Below, in pieces: positions 1-12,771 of a DNA stretch of 64,000 bases. The position numbers were made by a program, and so were the translations under genes. Within the stretch, counting starts at the first letter, position 1. Every line of letters starts with the position of its first letter. Source of the DNA: Metaphire vulgaris (taxonomy: Eukaryota; Annelida; Clitellata; Crassiclitellata; Megascolecidae). A model generated the notes under the pieces. It had not been told where the DNA came from, did no database searches, and saw only the letters and a program-made list of their open reading frames with translations. Location: NCBI GenBank assembly GCA_018105865.1, contig CM030841.1, positions 10,807,182 through 10,871,181 of the forward strand, in the 5' to 3' direction.

Positions 1-45
1 TATGTACGCAGCCAAATCACGAAAACTGATGTATTATTTCTACAA

Positions 46-130
46 CAGATGGAAGTCCATAGTCGCCAATGCAGCAATGCACAGCACCTTAAGAAGAAGA
101 TTACCAAGGCTATGCAAAATATCATGGAGA
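46..130 (+). mobile_element. non-LTR retrotransposon 3' fragment
   Basis: Reads as the extreme C-terminus of a LINE reverse transcriptase (a WKSIVANAAMHST-like tail). The same stretch recurs in diverged form at about 3583-3640 (ATGGAAGTCCATAGTC shared exactly). Short fragment cut by the window edge. Confidence 0.5.
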
Positions 131-256
131 AGAATGGTCTGAAGGCCTACATGAAGATGGTCTATTCCCTGTAAATTATAATTATGGACATACCGGTACT
201 CTAGTGCCTACTGCAGTCAGATCAAGTAGCCATTCATTCCTGCCTTTTGCAAGTAT

Positions 257-1235
257 ACAGGGTGTAAAAGTGAAAAGGGCACCCCTTTATGATATTTAAT
301 ATCTCGGCTGAGTGTATAGCGATTTCAATGAAATTTATAGACCATATACTTGGGAATGTTTTTAATGCAATTGCCAAATTTCATGCTGATAGCTTCAGAG
401 TTTGCTAAAATATGGTCAAAAAACTAAAGAGACCCAAATTTTAAAATTGACAAACAAGATAACGTCATAGTAATTTGTATCGTTTTTAAGTCTAAAATTG
501 CGTCGTTGTCATCGGGCCAGACAAGGTCAAAGGTTACTTACGGCCAACAGATAAACACAGCAGCATTATGATTGGCTGCAGGCCTGTCTTGATTTGCTTG
601 GAGAAGATTTCATATTCCAGCAAGACGGAACACCTGCCCACTCTGCTCTCAGGACCCAGAATTTTCTGTAGCAACATTGTCCAGATTTCATCAAGAAAGA
701 TGACTGGCCACCCAACTCCCCAGATATCAATCCACTTGACTTCCACATCTGGGGAATCATGCTCGACAGATATCAAAAGTATCAGCCAAAGCCACAGAAC
801 ATCACGGAGTTGAAGACTGCTGAAGAATATTTGGGAGAGTTTGCCTGAGAAGTGAGAACCAGATCAAGAAGTCGATATTGTCAATGAAGAAGCGCTTGTC
901 GGCATGTGTGAAAGCTAAGAGTGCATGGGCATTTTGAGCACCTGCTCCCGCAACAAATCATCTGAAACCCCCTTTACGTTCAGGGCCAAAAAAAACTGTT
1001 TAAAATATTTTTATCACTTTATTATGACGTTATATTCCAATGTCAATTTCAAAATGTGGGTCTCTTTAGTTTTTTGGCCATATTTCAGCAAACACTAAAG
1101 ATATCAGCATGAAATTTGGCAAATGCATCACAAACATTCCCAGGTATATGGATTATAAATTTCATTGAAATCGCTATACACGCAGCCGAGATATTAAATA
1201 TCATAAAGGGGTGCCCTTTTCACTTTTACACCCTG
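257..1235 (+). mobile_element. decayed mariner/Tc1-superfamily element with long inverted repeats
   Basis: The left end (ACAGGGTGTAAAAGTG... read from TA^CAGGG) and the right end (CACTTTTACACCCTG^TA) are inverted copies, and the match continues inwards for well over 100 bases, including the segments around TATCTCGGCTG/CAGCCGAGATA. Both ends abut TA, the target duplication of this superfamily. The interior carries a degraded transposase, so the copy is not autonomous. Confidence 0.8.
590..850 (+). pseudogene. mariner-type transposase remnant (DDE C-terminal half)
   Basis: With small frame adjustments the plus strand reads FQQDGTPAHSA, then DWPPNSPDINPLDFHIWG, then an ELK-containing tail. These are the second and third acidic-residue blocks of mariner/Tc1 DDE transposases (QQDGAPAH and WPPNSPDLNPLDFxIWG in family consensus). 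The N-terminal DNA-binding region and first catalytic aspartate are not visible. The remnant lies centrally between the long inverted repeats at 257 and 1235. Confidence 0.75.
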
Positions 1236-1274
1236 TATATGCAACAAATTCATGAACATGGAAATTAGTGCACT

Positions 1275-1289
1275 GTATATATATATATA

Positions 1290-1365
<76 letters not shown>

Positions 1366-1366
1366 C
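1275..1366. repeat. (TA)n-(TG)n microsatellite
   Basis: An interrupted TA array passes directly into a TG array. It begins about 40 bases beyond the mariner right end. Confidence 0.95.
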
Positions 1367-1799
1367 TGCGCAAGATATTGTTTATGGAATGGCCTAAAGC
1401 AGTGGTGTAACAGCACTACGAACCACCTGACTCAGTGCCATGGCCTCACAGTTTAATGTCGTGCTACTGAGTGGATTTAATTGATTTTTATTCACTTAAT
1501 CAAGAGTTTCCTTTAAAGTTCTTCAGTAGGCAAACATTTCACCATATATTGAAATCAGCAAATTTCCTTACAAAACATGGCGGAAAATTATGTACCCAAA
1601 AGCATAATTTTCCACTCTCCAATTATATCAATGCCTCAGTGAATGAATGGTCTATAAGGTCTAGGCAAGATTACCTTTTTACTGGCTGGGTCAAGACTGT
1701 GGAATTCACATCCAGCATTGATCTGTTCTGCTGAATTTCTTACAACATTGAGACGAAGACTCAAAACCAAACTGCCCCCAACTGCTTATCCTCCAAAAC

Positions 1800-1894
1800 T
1801 GTAACCGGGAAAAAGCTCGGACTGGCTATTCATAAAGGATCTGACCACAGGGCATTATGAATAGAAGTTGATTGATTGATTGATTGATTGATTG
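1800..1894 (+). mobile_element. SINE/LINE 3' tail ending in (TTGA)n
   Basis: The sequence ...GGGCATTATGAATAGAAGTTGA followed by GATT repeats resembles the 3' ends at about 6690-6790, 20580-20706 and 55620-55712, which share CATCGG(C/T)TGATG...ATAGAAGTT followed by a simple-repeat tail. A body-plus-microsatellite-tail arrangement fits retroposition. Confidence 0.45.
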
Positions 1895-1899
1895 ATGAT

Positions 1900-2990
<1,091 letters not shown>

Positions 2991-3022
2991 TTAAGTGTGA
3001 ATGTTTGTTGCCGTAAGTATAC

Positions 3023-3166
3023 AAGATGAAACAGGCCCTTCTATAAAATACTTGTCCAAATTATGGCAATAATAATTCCCATCTCCGATACCAGTTTCTA
3101 CAAACAACTTCAAGTAATAACTGACTGAGTTAAGAGCAAGACTGTAAAATTGTCCGGTGCCAGGAT
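3023..3166 (-). CDS. candidate internal exon of unidentified minus-strand gene
   Basis: On the minus strand a pyrimidine-rich acceptor (CCCTTGTTGTAG) opens a frame reading DPGTGQFYSLALNSVSYYLK, then more residues with one YYC cysteine motif and a weak GTATAC donor. The two leftover bases at the start complete an aspartate codon with the single base left by the exon at 3733-3797, giving ...ELVLYA-DPGTG.... Phase agreement and protein-like composition support a real exon. I do not recognise the family. The beta-rich look (alternating hydrophobic residues, a few cysteines) would suit a small extracellular domain, which is inference. The 3' boundary is uncertain. Confidence 0.45.
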
Positions 3167-3439
3167 CTACAACAAGGGAAAACAAATAAGACATACCCCC
3201 CATGGTATAGAATATGCAGATGGCATAAACTACCCCCAGTATATTACGAGTGTCTGGAGGAAACTAATACAGACGACAGAAAGACTCTCGTTTGAAAGCA
3301 AAAAAGATTGGATAACATATTATCACGATGAAGACAAAGAACAAGTCAGCAGCATGAAAGCAATGGCCATGAATACCAACAAAGGCATACAAATTTATGG
3401 CTTCTACTAAGTTACGTAAAAGACAACTTCAATTTTTTT

Positions 3440-3645
3440 GGACATATAATGAGGACGAAAGGTATAGAAAACCTGGTAACTACTGGAAAAGTTGAAGGAA
3501 AAAGATCAAGAGGAAGACAAAGAATGACGTATATCAGTAACTACAGAATTAGAACTCATACAAGCAACACACAACAGAGAGAAATGGAAGTCCATAGTCA
3601 TCAACGTAGAAATACACGACACCTGAAGAAGAAGAAAAACTAAGT
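3440..3645 (+). mobile_element. LINE reverse-transcriptase C-terminal fragment
   Basis: The plus strand encodes GIENLVTTGKVEGKRSRGRQ followed by RMTY and a degenerate tail that matches the fragment at 46-130. The G-K-x-E-G-K-R-S-R-G-R-Q-R block and the downstream W-K-S motif are typical of LINE ORF2 C-termini. 5'-truncated and frame-damaged; it lies within an intron of the proposed minus-strand gene. Confidence 0.65.
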
Positions 3646-3732
3646 TATAGAGCCTGAATCTGTTTAATGAGTCCTAGTTAACTAATTATAGGTCTAAGAG
3701 ATTCCCAGGTCTCGGCTCATCTCCATCCTCAC

Positions 3733-3797
3733 CTGCGTATAGCACCAGTTCTCTGCCATCGGACACTGCATATCCATCGATGATGGTGGTGTAGGAA
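3733..3797 (-). CDS. candidate exon upstream of the 3023-3166 exon
   Basis: Reads SYTTIIDGYAVSDGRELVLY on the minus strand and ends at a strong donor (GCAG^GTGAGG). The open frame extends upstream only as far as YDYVRIWS, then meets a stop, so an acceptor must lie within about 30 bases; CTGGAG is the only AG there and has a weak pyrimidine tract. Another frame (reading MQCPMAENWCYTQ) is also open and cannot be excluded, but only the first joins in phase to the next exon. Gene identity unknown. Confidence 0.4.
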
Positions 3798-4257
3798 CTC
3801 CAGATACGGACATAGTCGTATCAACGCGCCCATGATCAGCACTGCCATCCATCATTACGGCAAGCAACAACAACATGTGACACACACACATATACAACCT
3901 GAAGAAAACACATACCACAAAAATCTTTGTTCACCATCATTCATCATCACAGGAAACAAAATTGAATGTTTGATCTTAAAGCCACCCTGGTGCATCTACC
4001 GGTAATTACCACCTGCATGGATGCAAAATTTATTTAATAAAATATTAAAAACTGAAACAAAGATCGTAAAAAATCAGTCGCACTAGGTGAAGTTTTTTTG
4101 TACAAATGCTGTCATCAGTAGTTAATTTATGTCTAGAGGGTTAAGGGGTTTAGGTCTCCCACTGGTGGCTGAAAATTTTTATCTTGGCATGGTTCAACAT
4201 CTTCACAGAATTTTAAAAATTAAGCCCTGCAAACATGCTTGATAAAAGTTCACAGAC

Positions 4258-4322
4258 CAGCTCTTGAGCCTTAACAGCAGGGCCAAGTGGGCAAATAGAA
4301 GTATTCATAGAAACCTCAGAGG
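4258..4322 (-). CDS. low-confidence candidate exon (minus strand)
   Basis: A good acceptor (TGTTATTTTGCAG) is followed by an open frame reading SEVSMNTSICPLGPAVKAQE. A GTCTGT donor follows, or the frame runs on to a stop after MFAGLNF. It has an N-glycosylation motif (NTS) and a single cysteine. It lies in the same orientation as the candidates at 3.0-3.8 kb, but I could not settle the phase of the joins. Confidence 0.25.
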
Positions 4323-5356
4323 CTGCAAAATAACACAAATGTATAAACTGATAAGGAAACTGATGTACTAAACAAAACTGAAAAAAATTCAACATTACAC
4401 CATAATTACGCTATATAATTACACTACATTACACTATAATCTCTCAAAATGAAACTCAGAAACTGAGAAAATTTGCAAAACAAACACAAGTAACATGTCC
4501 TACCGATACTCTGGTAATATTGGCACAATAGAAAACACTTTCATCTAAGTTAATACAGACAGATATAAACAGTACAGCAAACAGACTGAAAATAAGTCGA
4601 GAGACTTGGCTAATAAACAACAGAAGCAAGAAAATATCCCAGAACAAGAACAGAAAAGGCAAAAATAATTCAGCAGATCCTGTGCTCTTGTGGCCGAGTA
4701 CAAAGAACCCTGGCTTTCAAAACATTCACCAGAAGGAGTCATTAGCTTGAAAACTGATTAAACAGATGATTCAATAAGGTCTTCAAATCAAAAAACCTTT
4801 TTTCACAGTTACTGGTGCTTTTAACACCAGTATTTAACAACACTATTGCAACAACAAAAAATCAGTAATGAGAACATTAGACAGTAATCAGAAATAATAT
4901 ATTGTAGCACCAGATACCAGTAATCATAAAAACCAAAGATGTTTGGACACATCTGAAGACAGAAAGATCAGGGGCTTCTATCCCTATTTAAGGCGGGCAC
5001 AGCTGCGCCTGGAAAAAATGGGGGGGGGAATATTTTGCTACTAATGTGAACTAAACCAAGACTGATATTGATTCAAAATAACACTGACCGTGAAGTAATC
5101 AATGATAGCTATGCCTAATACAAAGGATGAAAAGCTGAATATAATACTAAGTCTACAAGGGAGCAAATTAACAGAGGGAATTTGTAATTTTGGGGGGAAT
5201 TGAGCCCGGCTGCAAGGGGGGATAGAAGCCGCTGAAAAAGATAACAGAAGAAGCAAATCATTCAATGTTCAGGAGAAATTGAAAACCGGCAAAGAAAGGC
5301 AGACCACCAAGGGACTGACTGGGCAGATGCCATAATACAGCTGTGGAAACAGGAGA

Positions 5357-5357
<1 letters not shown>

Positions 5358-5426
<69 letters not shown>
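5358..5426. repeat. (AC)n microsatellite
   Basis: About 35 uninterrupted AC units. Confidence 0.98.
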
Positions 5427-5428
<2 letters not shown>

Positions 5429-5842
5429 GCATAGAAAGCAACCAGAAGAGATGAAGGACAGAAGGCAGTTCAAAGAGCAATACATTGACACCAATGGATG
5501 AACAAATGGATGGAGAAGTTGGAGGTGCCAGCAGATCCTTCTGGGTGCAATCCAATCCCACAAATGTCTGATTTCAAAGCACACACTTCTTACTTATCCA
5601 TTCATCGCTTTTTAGCAATTTCTGTCTCTGCTGCTCACAAAACTCTCCAATAATGAATCATTAATTAATTATCATCACTATTGCCACCATCACCATTGTC
5701 ATTATCATCATCATCACCATCTTCGATTTCTGTCCATCACTTCTGCCATGCACTGCTATCTTCAAAAGCAGTACAAAAACATAAATGGTATTGCCAACAA
5801 CACAATCAACTCACCTGCCACTCAAATGCAATTTTTATGTAC

Positions 5843-6020
5843 TTGCAATGTCACGCAAATATACTTATCGGCGTACTTGCTGAACCTAAAGAAGTCATTT
5901 GATTTCATGACCTGTAGACCTTAACCAACAGCTACTGTACACTCATGGTGATTACTTAAAAACATTCACTCAATCACAGCTGCATCAATTTTATGAAAAT
6001 GCAAATGGCATTACATACAT

Positions 6021-6088
<68 letters not shown>

Positions 6089-6485
6089 CATATCAAATCA
6101 GATATATCTCAAAATATATATCTCACATAAGCATATATTAACCAAAGTGTACACATATACACAATTACACATATACATTCATCACACGTGACCACACAGA
6201 GAAACATTGAATTCATCTTTAGCACATCTCTATTGACAAGCATCAGCACTCGGCCATTGGCTAAAGAAGCCTTCTGCTTTACTGATTTGGTGAAGCCTCA
6301 AGAGCAAACCAGGTCGTCAGGCTGTGATGCTGCAAGCAGACTTCAACAATAAATAATTAACCACAAAATCTACGTTTCCATTTCAATACGTAATGCCCTC
6401 TGCACCAGTCAACAACTGCTCTTAAAGTATTATCATGTGAGCGTTCAAGATAGACTACAAGTAAGTCAGTCCAGTTTCTCCAGTT
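5843..6485 (-). other. three weak minus-strand exon candidates
   Basis: Segments 6362-6485 (acceptor CCAACAG; reads NWRNWTDLLVVYLERSHDN and on), 6188-6260 (acceptor CTTTAG; reads ANGRVLMLVNRDVLKMN and on) and 5843-5885 (acceptor CTTTAG; reads FSKYADKYICVTLQ) join in phase. The reading frames are short and the DNA is AT-rich, so chance is a real alternative. No family recognised. Confidence 0.2.
6013..6086. repeat. (TA)n microsatellite
   Basis: A long AT array preceded by TACATA units. Confidence 0.95.
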
Positions 6486-6679
6486 CTGTTGGTAAATGGA
6501 ATACAGAAAATTCATACTTTGAAACTGATTTTACCCAAGCACATGCTATTAATCAAGATTAGGGTAATTTTCCATTGATGTCTTCATCTTCAGATCCCCC
6601 TGCACCTTACCTTCTATTTACCTTTCCAGCTTCGGTCTGCTAACCATTAAATGCGTGTATAATCATGTGTGTACGGGGT

Positions 6680-7000
6680 ATGTGTATGATCTTTCCACTT
6701 GACCTGGCTCCAATTAGGTTTGGATTTGGTGTGCTATCGGCTGATGCCCTGGGCATTATTATAGTGGCACCATAGAAGTTGATTGATTGATTTATTGACC
6801 GATTGTAGTGAAATATAAGCACCATGCATAAGGACATGTTCACATATAATAAATAAATAAATAAATAAATAATCAATCAATCAATCCATCAATTAATCAA
6901 TCAAAATACTTATATGGCGCCACTATAATAATGCCCAGGCCATCAGCCGATGGCGCACCAAATCCAATCCAAATAAGAGTCGGGTCAAGCCAGAAAGATC
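6680..7000. repeat. head-to-head pair of retroposon tails
   Basis: 6690-6790 (plus) and 6905-7000 (minus) are inverted copies of one 3' tail: GGTGTGCTATCGGCTGATG on one side and CATCAGCCGATGGCGCACC on the other. Between them lie TTGA, AAATA and TCAA simple repeats. The pair could fold into a long hairpin. Confidence 0.7.
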
Positions 7001-7015
7001 AGTCTGATCGGTGGG

Positions 7016-7280
7016 CAGGCCTGCGATAGGGAGGGCCGGGGCCCGGCGATCCATAGGGGACCTGGGCAGGTCCATAAAATGTTTAACACGTGGAATACTA
7101 TATATTAACACCCTGAAAAGACTGACAAGCAAAAAAACAGTCATCGCCAGTTTTTCACACACGGTCTCATTACAAATACGGAAAAGTCTGACGAGCGAAG
7201 AAGGTCATCACCACATAAATATGAACTTTCTACGGGCCAGTGGCAGAACAGGGGCCCGGAATTTCTCTCAGCGGGTCTGT
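7016..7280. mobile_element. hAT-type MITE (CAGGCCTG family, copy 1)
   Basis: Starts CAGGCCTGCGATAGGG and ends GGGGCCCGGAATTTCTCTC...GGGTCTG. The same ends occur at 39090-39494. Two copies of the TGACAAGC/TGACGAGC box with GTCATC lie inside (about 7122 and 7188). The flanking 8-mers are similar rather than identical. Confidence 0.6.
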
Positions 7281-7759
7281 CTGTTGGGAAGCAGTCTAGG
7301 GGAATAGGCCAAGATTGTCACTTCAAACCAAAAAAGGCCACTTCAAACTTCCAGAAAATCAGATTGTAAAACAACCTGTCAAGTTAATGTACTCACTGGG
7401 GCCTGAATCGATATTTCATTATTCAGCTGCATTCCAATTATTTCACTGCTAAGCCTTTTTCACTTAATCACTACACCAGGAACTCCTCAAGAATCAGAAT
7501 CACAGATCACACAAAGTAGCATTTGAACTTGAAAGACACAAAATTAGCATCGAAGCAAATTCCTCAATCTCAAAATTCTTTAGTAGAAAAACGACCACGC
7601 GAAGAATCATTTAAAAAAATTAACACAATGAAAATCTGGAAACTCTGGTATAAATTCACTGCATCCAGTAAAAAAGTCACTGACAAGCTTAGCATGTTAA
7701 ATCTGGATAAGAGAGAAAAGCATTAAGATACATGCACAACATAAAGATTCAGGCGAATC

Positions 7760-7798
<39 letters not shown>
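7760..7798. repeat. (AAT)n microsatellite
   Basis: Thirteen AAT units, close to the 3' end of the minus-strand LINE fragment and possibly its tail. Confidence 0.95.
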
Positions 7799-7884
7799 CA
7801 TGAACTGATTATGGTGGCATATCGTACAAGTACTACTAGGACACCTTATAACTAAAAAAACAAACAGTATATATCCTACAACGA

Positions 7885-8950
7885 TCAATGTGCTGGGTAA
7901 CTACGAACAAAGAGAGCAGTTTTAAGTTCTCGTTTGAATGCTTCTATTGTCTTTGCCATAGTTGTTGATGGTGGCAGGCTATTCCAAACTTTGGCAGCCA
8001 CTACCAGAAACATGTGGTCACCAATGGTAACGTGGCGTGTAGACAGAACAACAAGAGTAAGACTGGACGCAGATCGCAATCGTTGACGAGAGTTGATGTC
8101 AGAAGTCTTGCAGAAACCAGCCGACAGATACAATGGCGTCAGACCATGAAGACACCGATAAGTAAGGATCGCCAATTTGTATTAAATCCGCTGTGGAATA
8201 TGAAGCCAGTGAAGTTCATAAAGAAGCGGTGTCACGTGATCCGATCATCTGGCTTGATAGACAAGACGTGCTGCTGTATTGAGGACAGCCTGAAGTCTGT
8301 CAGTAAGTTGCCTTGGTAGCCCAGCCAAGAGCACATTACAATAGTCCAGGCGTGGCATAACCAGAGACACCACTAAACTCTTTACAACAGAAGGTGGAAT
8401 TGAGTTCTGAATGCTTCTAATTCTTCTCAGGATTGAGAAGCAGCAGGATGCCGTTTTCTGAACATGTGTTGTCATGGAGATGTTACAATCAATGTACACA
8501 CTGAGGTTCGGACACAAGCATCCCTAGCAATGTCTTCCGAACCAACGTGGATGGTGGTAGGTGGGATCTGATATTGACGACGTGTGGTCGAGCGCCATAG
8601 TATCTCCGTTTTATTGACATTAAGTTGCAGATGATTTGATTTAGTCCAATCAGCAATCTCACTGATGCAGCAACTCATCAGATTAGTAAGAAGATCCGTA
8701 TCAGCTGGCTTGCAGACACCATACACCTGTGTGTCATCCGCATACAAATGGGGCGTCAGACCATGCCGTTCAATAAGTCACTGTAAGTCCACTGTATACA
8801 GGAGGAAGAGGATCGGTCCCAGAACTGAGCCTTGAGGAACAGCATAACGCACCTCACTTGGAGTGGAGGAAGATGTTGCACAACGGACGAATTATTATTA
8901 TTATTATTATTACGAACATTTCTATAGTGCAAATAATCGCAAAGCAGCAA
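7885..8950 (-). mobile_element. LINE reverse-transcriptase fragment (CR1/Jockey-like), frame-damaged
   Basis: Read on the minus strand from 8900 down. First comes a VPQGSVLGP-like block with SSSC-WTYSDL after it (frame-shifted), then the catalytic YADDTQVYG motif at 8740, then QLNVNKTE. Next is the thumb/connection region (LSVYIDCNISMTTHVQK, VVSLVMPRLDYCNVLLAGLP). The C-terminal YRCLHGLTPLYLS...WNSLPPS...FKRELKTALF block completes it. These are ordered motifs of CR1/Jockey-clade RT. At least two frameshifts separate the segments, and the N-terminal half (endonuclease) is missing. A dead 5'-truncated copy. Confidence 0.88.
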
Positions 8951-9189
8951 ATGCGCTCATGTCAGTTGCGAACTGGATCAATCAAACAAGAATGTCTTCA
9001 GTTGTTTCCTAAAAGATAACAGCGTCATGGTTGAGTCAGAGAAAATTGCGTAGGTTCACTCAAGTATGAGCGAAACCAGCTGAGAACTACTCCGCCCAAA
9101 TATCAGCTGAAACAACTGAGCTTCTGTCTGGCAAAGCCTACCTAAGATTAATTACCTGTATCATTATTACTGCTTATTACCTTCAAGAC

Positions 9190-9640
9190 AATAACAACAC
9201 AACAGCCCAGCTACTTGGCAGACGTCATTCAATTGCAGGGACAGTCTCGCCTACTTAGATCACGTGGTGCTAATAGACCGATAAAGCGGGGCACTCACCT
9301 TTCTCTCACCGACAGTTCCTTTACAATCGCTGCTCTGTCTGTTTGGAAAAATCTACCTAACTCTGTCACTTCGGACTTAACTGTTTCGTTGATTGTGTTT
9401 AAACTGTTTCTGCAGTTTGTGTTTACTGTTTAGGTCATGTAACTCACCCGCACTTCTTCTTCGAATGCCTTTCTTTCTGATTCAACGGCATCAGGTTGAG
9501 CCTGATGCAGGGCGAGTCCTCCTTGAATCTGGTTTGGCAGTCATTGACTATGTGGTTAGTCTGTCTGATCAAGGGCAACGGGTCACAACGGTGAAGCGCG
9601 CATCGGCCATGGCACTAGGTATGATTCTTCACTTGTGAAT
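9190..9640 (+). mobile_element. second LINE C-terminal fragment, plus strand
   Basis: Encodes RLLRSRGANRPIKRGTHLSL, then FTIAALSVWKNLPNSVTSD and a FKLFLQ block, the same RT C-terminal signature (R-S/x-x-x...A-x-x-x-W-N/K-x-L-P) as the minus-strand element at 7885-8175 but diverged. It ends near an AAT array at 9667, a common LINE tail. Confidence 0.65.
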
Positions 9641-9664
9641 GACTTAATGTGTGTTAACAACCAT

Positions 9665-9666
<2 letters not shown>

Positions 9667-9696
<30 letters not shown>
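9667..9696. repeat. (AAT)n microsatellite
   Basis: Ten AAT units following the LINE-like segment. Confidence 0.95.
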
Positions 9697-10006
9697 CAAT
9701 TAAGAAACCATTGATTACAGCCAACTAGATATTAAACTGAGCAATTATAAATACTGCCAGAATTAAGTACAATCATATTGTCAATGCAAACCAATTTCAA
9801 CTGCCTACAACATCTGACTCAAATGAGCTACACACTGCAAAGCAACCATCAAACAAATGTGTTACCAGTAAATTTATGCTTCAAGCAAAAGTCAATACAG
9901 TGAATTATATACATCAAAATAATTCCTGCCAAATAATTTTAACTACAATCACAAAGGCACCAAATGCCAATCATCTGCAGCCATCATTATTGGCTAAACC
10001 TATATG

Positions 10007-10196
10007 CAGTGGCGGCTCCACAGAGGGGCCCGAGGGCGGCCCGTGCCCCCCTATTGAGTGCCTGCCCCCCAGTGGCCCTCCCTGTTTGGGCCCTATACTT
10101 AATACTACATACCTAACAACAAATGGTTGGCCCCCATGATTAGAAGTTGCCACCCCAACGCCACCCCCCACTTGCCAAATCTTGGAGCCGTCACTG
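10007..10196. mobile_element. hAT-type MITE (CAGTGGCGGCTCCA family, copy 1)
   Basis: Terminal repeats CAGTGGCGGCTCCA and TGGAGCCGTCACTG. Flanked on both sides by the 8-mer CCTATATG, a perfect target duplication. Interior shared with 21170-21336, 21805-21992 and 61256-61428 (for example CAAATGGTTGGCCCC). Confidence 0.9.
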
Positions 10197-10199
10197 CCT

Positions 10200-11280
10200 A
10201 TATGCTATATAGGCTTGCACATGCATAACAGTTCTAAGAAAATTTTCTTCATTACAGTAAATCAACAATAACACCATGTGCAAGAAAGTGAAATGACAAA
10301 TAGACAAGCAGGCACCCCCAAAAAAATGTCAGTCCCAAATTATTTCAGAAATGTTTTGTTTTTAGCTTAGTGAGCTTAGTAATGATGAAAATAATAATGA
10401 TAAAGATTAGATGTTGTTCAGCCTAATTCAAATTGCAGCCTAATTCAAATTGTTTTTACTTAAGCACAATCTTCGCAATTCGCAGAAAGTACAGCTGAAC
10501 ACTAAATGCTGTTGTTGTTACACACCAGCCAGCGTTGCATACACTCTCCTCTACTGTGGAGGGATTTATGGCAGTTAGGGGAGGGGTCTTGTGAGAAATT
10601 ATCTTGACTCATATACCGGTATAATTTTTTGCAAATTTTTTCAGGAGAAACCTAAGATTTTGGGGGGGAGAGAATGCAGCCTGTATGCAACACTGCACAA
10701 CAGCTCCAAGTACTAGTAATTGCCAAAAACACATTGATTGTGACAGCTGCACTACTGAAACAGCAACAAATAGCTAGTAAATAGTCAACTACTATGTAAT
10801 GGTAACATGTTTTGCACTTAACTTACATCCATAAACATTCAATAGTTTCAGTGTCATGTTAAAACCATCAATGAATTCATTTGCATGAACAATAACCATA
10901 TAATCTTAGACACCATTGTTGAATTGGCCGATGTTGTATAACATCACCAAAGCATCAGTCACAGGTTCGGCACTTTATTTTCGTAAGTTATGAGCAAGTA
11001 ATGAGCAAAAAAGCTATCAAAATAATGTGGGACCTACATTCAGCGGAGTGCCGACAAACATACTGGCGGTTTTACCAGAAAGTCATATGCAAATCACACT
11101 CAACTCTTTCATATCACAATTTACAAATTGTCAGGAATAATATGTGAGCTTTTAATGGCATTTAAGGCAACTAGCACTGCAACAGGGCAATTCATTAAAA
11201 GACTACTGGTAGATGTACAATGGAAGTTAATTCATTGTGATAGTTATAGATGGACGAATGAATGATTGCTTTCATTTGAG
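10200..11280. other. no gene seen
   Basis: AT-rich unique-looking DNA. A plus-strand open stretch near 11030-11130 has no convincing splice sites. Confidence 0.5.
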
Positions 11281-11291
11281 ACCCTTTAGCC

Positions 11292-12369
11292 CAGGGATGG
11301 GCAAAGTGCGGCCCGTGGGCCGAATGCGGCCCTCGAAGCCATTTTCTGCGGCCCCTGACATCGAGAAATATTGCATTAATGTGCGGCTCTCTTAAATAAA
11401 ACATATGAAACATTTGACAACGCCTCACTGGAAAATTCAGCATTCAAATTGGCATTTGATCATTAACCCGTTACAGGGGTTCGACGTCTTAAAACGTCGC
11501 CCGGAAATCATATGCGAACGGGGTCCGACGTTTTAAAACGTCGCGCAACTGTTTTGCTCTTCCACCACGGTGTTCGCCGTTTCAAAACATTTTCTTGATT
11601 TGATTTGATTTCCTTTTTGGCACGGATGGATGGTAAGTACAATAAAAATGCTAAACAATGATGCAAACCACATCTTTGTAGCTTCTATATAGCCTGAAGA
11701 TTTCAAGATTCTCGCAAAAAATTTCACTTCTCCGAGCAACGGATGCCTGGTGTAGAAACACCATAACTCCCCCAAATTGGGTCCCATCTTCAACATTTTT
11801 GAACTAATCTGTTCCAAAGACACCCACCTACAACTTTGCCACTGAACCTAGGGGGGTCACTGCTGAAAAAATTTTTTATTGACCTTTGAACGTATTTTTT
11901 GGAAGGGGGTCATATTTTGGTCTGTAGGGTGGGCCCAACCCCCGAAATTTCTTTTTTGGCACGGATGGATGGTAAGTACAATAAAAATGCTAAACAATGA
12001 TGCAAACCACATCTTCGTAGCTTCTATATAGCCTGAAATATAGTAAGTTTAAAAAGTACATGTTCACAGTTCAAACAAACGCTTTCCCCCAAAATTAGTT
12101 ACCAAAATTGGTAACGTCTTGTAAAAATTAATTCCCCCTTCAACGGATTAACTAGAAATAATGCTTTTAATATTTACAATTTTTTCGAATTAACAGCCTT
12201 GGCTTATTAATAATTTACTTTTACTGAGCAGTATATAATACGTTATGTTAAAGTCGTTTTGGAGACTGCTTTAAAATTTAATCCTAAATGCTGAAAAAAA
12301 TTGTGCAGCCCTCAGCTTTCATCGCAGACACTTTTGCGGCCCTCGGATAAAAATTTGTGCCCATCACTG
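11292..12369. mobile_element. hAT element (CAGGGATGGGCA ends) with 8-bp duplication
   Basis: Begins CAGGGATGGGCAAAGTGCGG and ends GTGCCCATCACTG (inverted: CAGTGATGGGCAC). CTTTAGCC precedes the left end (11284-11291) and follows the right end (12370-12377), a perfect 8-bp target duplication. The GCGGCCC-rich subterminal sequence is typical of the 'CAGGGGTGGGCAAAC' hAT group. No transposase frame remains, and it is interrupted by the TTAA element at 11463-12151. Confidence 0.9.
11463..12151. mobile_element. TTAA-flanked (piggyBac-like) element nested in the hAT element
   Basis: TTAACCCGTTACAGGGG at the left and CCCCTTCAACGGATTAA at the right are imperfect inverted repeats abutting TTAA. Inside, a segment of about 85 bp (TTTTTGGCACGGATGGATGG through CTTCTATATAGCC) occurs twice, at about 11611-11695 and 11955-12035, in direct orientation. 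A related segment is found inverted inside the element at 26150-27000. Confidence 0.7.
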
Positions 12370-12617
12370 CTTTAGCCCATGTCTATCTATACTTAGAAAT
12401 ACATTTAATACAGAAAATGCGGTTTACAACTTATGAGGTTTACAACTTACTAAGTGCCTCAAAGATTATGTATAAAACTTAATTCAGAGAGCAATTATTG
12501 CACTGACCGCCATCTATTTTCATCACAAACTAAAATGTCATACTTGCTTTATTGCAATACAGCAGATTGTACCCATAGTTAATTTATTATTAATAAATCA
12601 AATCTTATCAATGCATC

Positions 12618-12703
<86 letters not shown>

Positions 12704-12722
12704 CAGTAGCAGCAGTAGTAGT

Positions 12723-12771
<49 letters not shown>

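Noticed and set aside
3733..3918. A frame reading MQCPMAENWCYTQ and, across the next splice, ILAPDNFTV, reminiscent of a ligand-gated channel cysteine region
   Set aside because: The joined frame hits a stop a few codons later, and the alternative frame joins the next exon better. The resemblance is too short to name a family.
5258..5584. Minus-strand open frames of about 100 codons with poly-CV stretch
   Set aside because: Half of each is the (AC)n microsatellite. The flanking part (EIRHLWDWIAPRRICW) has no splice partner or recognisable family.
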